Positions 35,636-38,158 of a stretch of DNA of 38,158 bases are shown here, piece by piece. The DNA is taken from the NCBI GenBank assembly GCA_016790435.1, contig JAEUPE010000003.1, forward strand, positions 1-38,158. The letters are read 5' to 3'. Below the pieces are notes generated by a model that was given only the letters and a program-made list of their open reading frames with translations, had not been told where the DNA came from and ran no database searches. Numbering within the stretch: the first letter of the stretch is position 1; the number at the start of each line of letters is the position of its first letter. The DNA is from Rubrivivax sp. Lineage in GTDB: Bacteria; Pseudomonadota; Gammaproteobacteria; Burkholderiales; Burkholderiaceae_C. The position numbers were made by a program, and so were the translations under genes.

Positions 35636-36157
35636 ATGAAGTTCACCGTAATTGCGCTCGTCACCCTCGGTACCTTCGTGACGATCTCCGCCCGCGCCTC
35701 ACCCGCCGATTCGTCCTCTACGCTCAACGGCGTACCCACAAACACCGCCACGGGCCTTACCGGGCGCACCGCAGAACCACCAGCGGGCGCGGTCGTGTCC
35801 CTCTCGGGTGTGCCGATGCGCGAAGCCACGGTTCGGCTGGGCTACGACCGCGGCCCGGCCCCCGCCCCCGGCCCGAACGGTCGCCCCACAGATCCAGCGG
35901 CGAGCGCGGTCGTGCCCCTTTCGGGTGTGCCGATGCGCGAAGCCACGGTTCGGCTGGGCTACGACCGCAGCCCGCCCCCCGCCCCCAGCCCTAACGGTCG
36001 CCCTGTAGAACCAGCCGCGGCCGCGGTCGTGCCCCTCTCGGGCGTGCCGATGCGCGAGGCCACAGTTCGGCTGGGCCAGGAGCGCGGCCCACCGACCACC
36101 GCCAGATCGGCCCCGACGCTCAGCGGCGTTCCACTGTCGAAGGCAAAGCGCCCCTGA
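35636..36157 (+). CDS. secreted protein of tandem 39-residue LSGVPxREAT repeats
   Basis: A 173-residue secreted protein not recognised as any named family. It has a signal peptide (KFTVIALVTLGTFVTISARA), then a low-complexity mature part made of repeats. Three full or near-full copies start with (S/P)LSGVPMREATVRLG, spaced 39 residues (117 bases) apart, each followed by a Pro/Ala/Gly-rich linker with NGRP. Degenerate copies flank them: TLNGVPTNTAT at the front and TLSGVPLSKAK at the very end. No Cys, Met or His clusters are present, so direct metal binding is not obvious. The start ATG has ATGGAGC just upstream. The gene stands alone behind the CusR-like box and 478 bases before the next plus-strand gene start region, convergent with the merR gene. 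Confidence 0.8.
   Translation: MKFTVIALVTLGTFVTISARASPADSSSTLNGVPTNTATGLTGRTAEPPAGAVVSLSGVPMREATVRLGYDRGPAPAPGPNGRPTDPAASAVVPLSGVPMREATVRLGYDRSPPPAPSPNGRPVEPAAAAVVPLSGVPMREATVRLGQERGPPTTARSAPTLSGVPLSKAKRP
35789..36078 (+). repeat. 117-base tandem coding repeats
   Basis: Repeat units start at GCGGTCGTG in 35789, 35906 and 36023, exactly 117 bases apart. The first two units are complete and the third loses similarity after about 36078. Most differences between units are synonymous or in the Pro-rich linker, so the repeat is recent and kept in frame. Confidence 0.88.
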
Positions 36158-36174
36158 CGAGGCCCGCCTCGCGT

Positions 36175-36621
36175 TCAGCCCAACGCGGCCGCACGGGCCA
36201 GCGTGTCGATGATGGGACAGGGATGCGTCTGCCCGGTGCTCTTGCACCGGCGCAGCAGATCCGCGAGCGTCGCGCGCATGCGCTCCAAGTCCGCGAGTTT
36301 CTGTTCGATCTGACCAAGGCGGGCCTGCGTGACCGACTGAATGGCTCTGCGATTGCGGCCATCCTCCAAGTCGAGCAGCGAGCGAATCTCCTCCAGCGTG
36401 AAGCCCAACCCCTGCGCCCGCTTGATGAAGCCGACGCGGTCGACCATCGCCGCCGAGTAGCGGCGAAACGCACCCGCCGCCTTGGGTACGGGCAGCAAGC
36501 CTCGCCCCTGGTAGTAGCGGATCGTCTCGACACCGACGCCTGCAGCTTTGGCGAGGCGACCGACCGTCAGACTTTCGAGAGCCGCGTTCACGGTAGCCGG
36601 TTTGACTGTCTTCTTTGTCAT
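36175..36621 (-). CDS. MerR-family metal regulator lacking the first MerR cysteine
   Basis: A 148-residue MerR-type regulator. The winged helix is LTVGRLAKAAGVGVETIRYYQGRGLLP, followed by a dimerisation helix and the C-terminal loop RRCKSTGQTHPCPI. Its cysteines (126 and 135) have the eight-residue spacing of mercury MerR, not the seven of CueR. The third mercury ligand, normally Cys in LEDGxxC, is absent (LEDGRNRRAI), so classical three-coordinate Hg binding cannot occur, and a different metal is likely. The ATG at 36621 is preceded on the other strand by TTGACA at 36651. It is divergent from the Cys/His-rich secreted protein gene. Its best target in the window is the dyad operator at 37255. 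Confidence 0.85.
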   Translation of the reverse strand: MTKKTVKPATVNAALESLTVGRLAKAAGVGVETIRYYQGRGLLPVPKAAGAFRRYSAAMVDRVGFIKRAQGLGFTLEEIRSLLDLEDGRNRRAIQSVTQARLGQIEQKLADLERMRATLADLLRRCKSTGQTHPCPIIDTLARAAALG

Positions 36622-36732
36622 CGTGGACAGCATACGGCGTGGGTCCGTTGTTGACACCAGAGTCGGTTTGACGAGGATCAACGATGCACACGCACGCCCC
36701 CCTACCATCGGCTTGTTCTTGCTGCTGTCCGA

Positions 36733-37182
36733 ATGAGCGCCTCTTTCAGCCATTCCTTCAAGCGCGCTACCGCATGGGTGGTGTTGCTGGCGTGCCTGTT
36801 CGCCCTGTCGGCGGGTGTCGCCAACGCCTGTCTGCTCGAGACGCAGAGGTCGCATGCTCATCGGCAAGCGGGCGGCGGGGAGTCGCACAGTGCCCCGACA
36901 GGGAGCGCCGGACCCCGCGCAGCGCAACCCGGAACCGGGGACCATCACGATCGGCTCGCCTTCAAGGCGCCCTGCCAGAAGGTCTGCGACGAAACGGCCC
37001 AGTCGGCCGTGAAGTCGGGCTCCGGCCCGGATTTCGATTGCCTTGGCCTGACGGCGGCCTTGGGGAGCCCGTGGTCCGCGCGGCCTTGGCTCGAAAGCAC
37101 CGAGGCGCGCCGCGCCGCAACGGAGCTGGCGCCGCCCGGCGACCCGCCCGCGCGGGTCAAGTACTCCCGCTTGGTCTTGTAG
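36733..37182 (+). CDS. secreted Cys/His-bearing protein of unknown function
   Basis: A 149-residue protein with a signal peptide (ATAWVVLLACLFALSAGVAN). The mature part has ACLLETQRSHAHRQ, a Gly/Ser/Pro linker with HH, then CQKVCDET and FDCLGL, giving four Cys and several His after cleavage. The pattern suggests a periplasmic thiol or metal-binding protein, a type often encoded beside MerR regulators, but I cannot name a family. Its ATG has no good ribosome binding site, and another frame with a strong GAGGA site starts at 36684 and overlaps it. The signal peptide and Cys pattern make this frame the real one. It lies divergent from the merR gene and upstream of the MerR operator. Confidence 0.6.
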   Translation: MSASFSHSFKRATAWVVLLACLFALSAGVANACLLETQRSHAHRQAGGGESHSAPTGSAGPRAAQPGTGDHHDRLAFKAPCQKVCDETAQSAVKSGSGPDFDCLGLTAALGSPWSARPWLESTEARRAATELAPPGDPPARVKYSRLVL

Positions 37183-37254
37183 ACCGACGGGGGCACCCTG
37201 CCCGCGCTGTGGCAGTCGCGCCGCGCCCCCAGCACAAGCAGCGCGCCCCGCGCC

Positions 37255-37285
37255 TTGACTCCGTAGCCGACTACGGAGTTCTGAT
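37255..37285 (+). promoter_or_regulatory. MerR-type promoter-operator for the CzcN-like operon
   Basis: TTGACT (37255-37260) and TCTGAT (37280-37285) are separated by 19 bases. A near-perfect dyad, ACTCCGTAG-N4-CTACGGAGT, covers the spacer and is very close to the ZntR/MerR operators (CCGTAC and CTCCAGAGT forms). It points toward the 25-codon ORF and the methyltransferase gene. The nearest MerR-family gene in the window is the one at 36175-36621, 634 bases away. Confidence 0.85.
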
Positions 37286-37363
37286 CGAGCTCCTCCCCTT
37301 CCGCCTCGGTGCCATGCCTATGCGCCGAGAGACTCGTACCCGAAATCGCAGAGGGAGTCCCTC

Positions 37364-37441
37364 ATGAACCTCATTCTCTCGCCACACGATCCGCACCCGC
37401 CGCGCTGGCCGGGTTCGCGCTGCCACGGAGCACAACCATGA
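37364..37441 (+). CDS. 25-codon ORF upstream of the methyltransferase
   Basis: A tiny frame (MNLILSPHDPHPPRWPGSRC then HGAQP) with GAGGGAG eight bases before the ATG, a stronger site than its neighbour has. Its stop overlaps the start of the methyltransferase gene (ATGA). The His, Pro and Cys content could bind metal, or the ORF may act as a translational coupler for the downstream gene. It is too short for family recognition. Confidence 0.45.
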   Translation: MNLILSPHDPHPPRWPGSRCHGAQP

Positions 37442-38088
37442 ATCACGACGCGCCGGGCTACGGCCTGTGGATGCTCGTCATCCTCAATTCGGCGATCTTC
37501 ATCATGTTCGCCTTCAGCTTCTTCAAGCCGCGGACGGCGCGCGACTGGCGCTCGTTCAGCGCGTTTGCCGCCTTCGTCGTCGCGCTCTTCGTCGAGATGT
37601 ACGGCTTTCCGCTGACCATCTACCTCTTGTCAGGGTGGCTGCAGACGCGCTACCCGGGTCTGGACATCCTCTCGCACAACTCCGGCCACCTCTGGTCCAC
37701 GTTGCTTGGCGAGAAGGGCGATCCGCACTTCGGCCCGTTGCATATCGCCAGCTACATCTTCCTCGGCCTGGGCTTCTACCTGCTCTCCAGCGCCTGGAGC
37801 GTGCTGTACCAGGCGCAGCGCAGTGGCGAGCTCGCCACCGCGGGGCCCTATGCGCGCATCCGGCATCCGCAGTACGTGGCCTTCGTGATGATCCTGCTCG
37901 GCTTTCTTCTGCAATGGCCGACGCTGCTCACGCTGGTGATGTTCCCGGTGCTGGTGGCGATGTACTCCCGCCTCGCGATCAACGAGGAACGCGATATGCG
38001 CCGGCAGTTCGGCGCGGCCTTCGACGCCTACGCGGCGCGCACGCCGCGCTTCTTCCCATCCTGGACTCGGGAGGCTCGCGCGACCTGA
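37438..38088 (+). CDS. czcN: CzcN-like isoprenylcysteine/phospholipid methyltransferase-family membrane protein
   Basis: A 216-residue inner-membrane protein of the ICMT/PEMT methyltransferase fold. Membrane helices lie near residues 10-26, 38-55, 98-118 and 143-175. The SAM-binding block is GPYARIRHPQYVAFVMILLGFLLQW, followed by the NEERDMRRQFGAAFDAYAARTPRFFP ending characteristic of the family. CzcN and NccN of Cupriavidus metal operons belong to this family, but their role is unresolved. The ATG at 37438 overlaps the 25-codon ORF, and the MerR-type promoter 150 bases upstream indicates metal induction. The window ends 70 bases later without another gene. Confidence 0.85.
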   Translation: MNHDAPGYGLWMLVILNSAIFIMFAFSFFKPRTARDWRSFSAFAAFVVALFVEMYGFPLTIYLLSGWLQTRYPGLDILSHNSGHLWSTLLGEKGDPHFGPLHIASYIFLGLGFYLLSSAWSVLYQAQRSGELATAGPYARIRHPQYVAFVMILLGFLLQWPTLLTLVMFPVLVAMYSRLAINEERDMRRQFGAAFDAYAARTPRFFPSWTREARAT

Positions 38089-38158
38089 CGCTGCCGCAGC
38101 TCGCGATCAGCGTTCCACCAAGAACCCAACCTGGCCGCAGTGGACGGACCCTGCGTCG

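Noticed and set aside
35699-36691. A long minus-strand frame with its own apparent repeats (VAQPNRGFAHRH).
   Set aside because: It is the reverse reading of the 117-base coding repeats. It has no start context and no signal peptide, whereas the plus-strand frame has both.

Overview
The window is GC-rich, densely packed DNA with short intergenic gaps and many ATGA or TGATG stop/start overlaps. Its gene families and operon orders (CadR/PbrR with a P-type ATPase and LspA, CzcI-C-B-A, CueR-CopA, CzcN-like methyltransferase) point to a betaproteobacterium of the order Burkholderiales. That placement is inferred from gene content; there is no rRNA here. No transposase, integrase, tRNA or CRISPR array was seen. 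The region reads as a chromosomal or mobile metal-resistance and envelope-stress island with gene remnants at its internal joints.

Layout. (1) 1-4432: a divergent cadmium/lead/zinc module. A CadR/PbrR regulator faces a P1B ATPase operon that continues through DUF3703, LspA, a tiny secreted peptide and a DsbB-like protein cut by the window edge. (2) 4468-6212: a YnfA-type membrane protein and an outer-membrane porin-like barrel. (3) 6259-14184: a lipid A phosphoethanolamine module (eptA, PAP2 phosphatase, dgkA), two outer-membrane proteins, a small DUF1488-like protein and a PmrAB/QseBC-type two-component system. Four TAAG-N7-TAAG direct repeats (PmrA-box spacing) precede eptA, the OmpW-like gene, the Omp85 gene and the DUF1488-like gene, so they form one predicted local regulon. 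eptA carries an in-frame amber codon and dgkA a poly-G frameshift. (4) 14316-26247: a long minus-strand block. In transcription order it holds a CzcI-like protein, an outer-membrane factor, a periplasmic protein, an adaptor, an HME-RND pump, a two-subunit molybdenum hydroxylase, an AraC regulator, a small periplasmic protein and a DMT permease with a His-rich tail.

(5) 26373-29095: a scar zone. Two SbcC/SMC-like ATPase ends lie back to back, followed by remnants of a zf-TFIIB-like protein and a lipid kinase, an intact metallophosphoesterase, and pieces of TerB-like and Rrf2-like genes. (6) 29155-32352: a copper module, copA-cueR and copZ, divergent from two separate CueR-type operators. (7) 32447-35478: an AraC regulator followed by an orphan molybdopterin oxidoreductase. 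(8) 35551-38088: a CusR-like box before a secreted protein built of 39-residue repeats, a MerR-family regulator, a Cys/His-rich secreted protein, and a classic MerR-type operator driving a 25-codon ORF and a CzcN-like methyltransferase.

Together the genes export divalent and monovalent metals from cytoplasm and periplasm, buffer metals in the periplasm, and remodel the outer membrane. Each step is tied to a local metal or envelope sensor.
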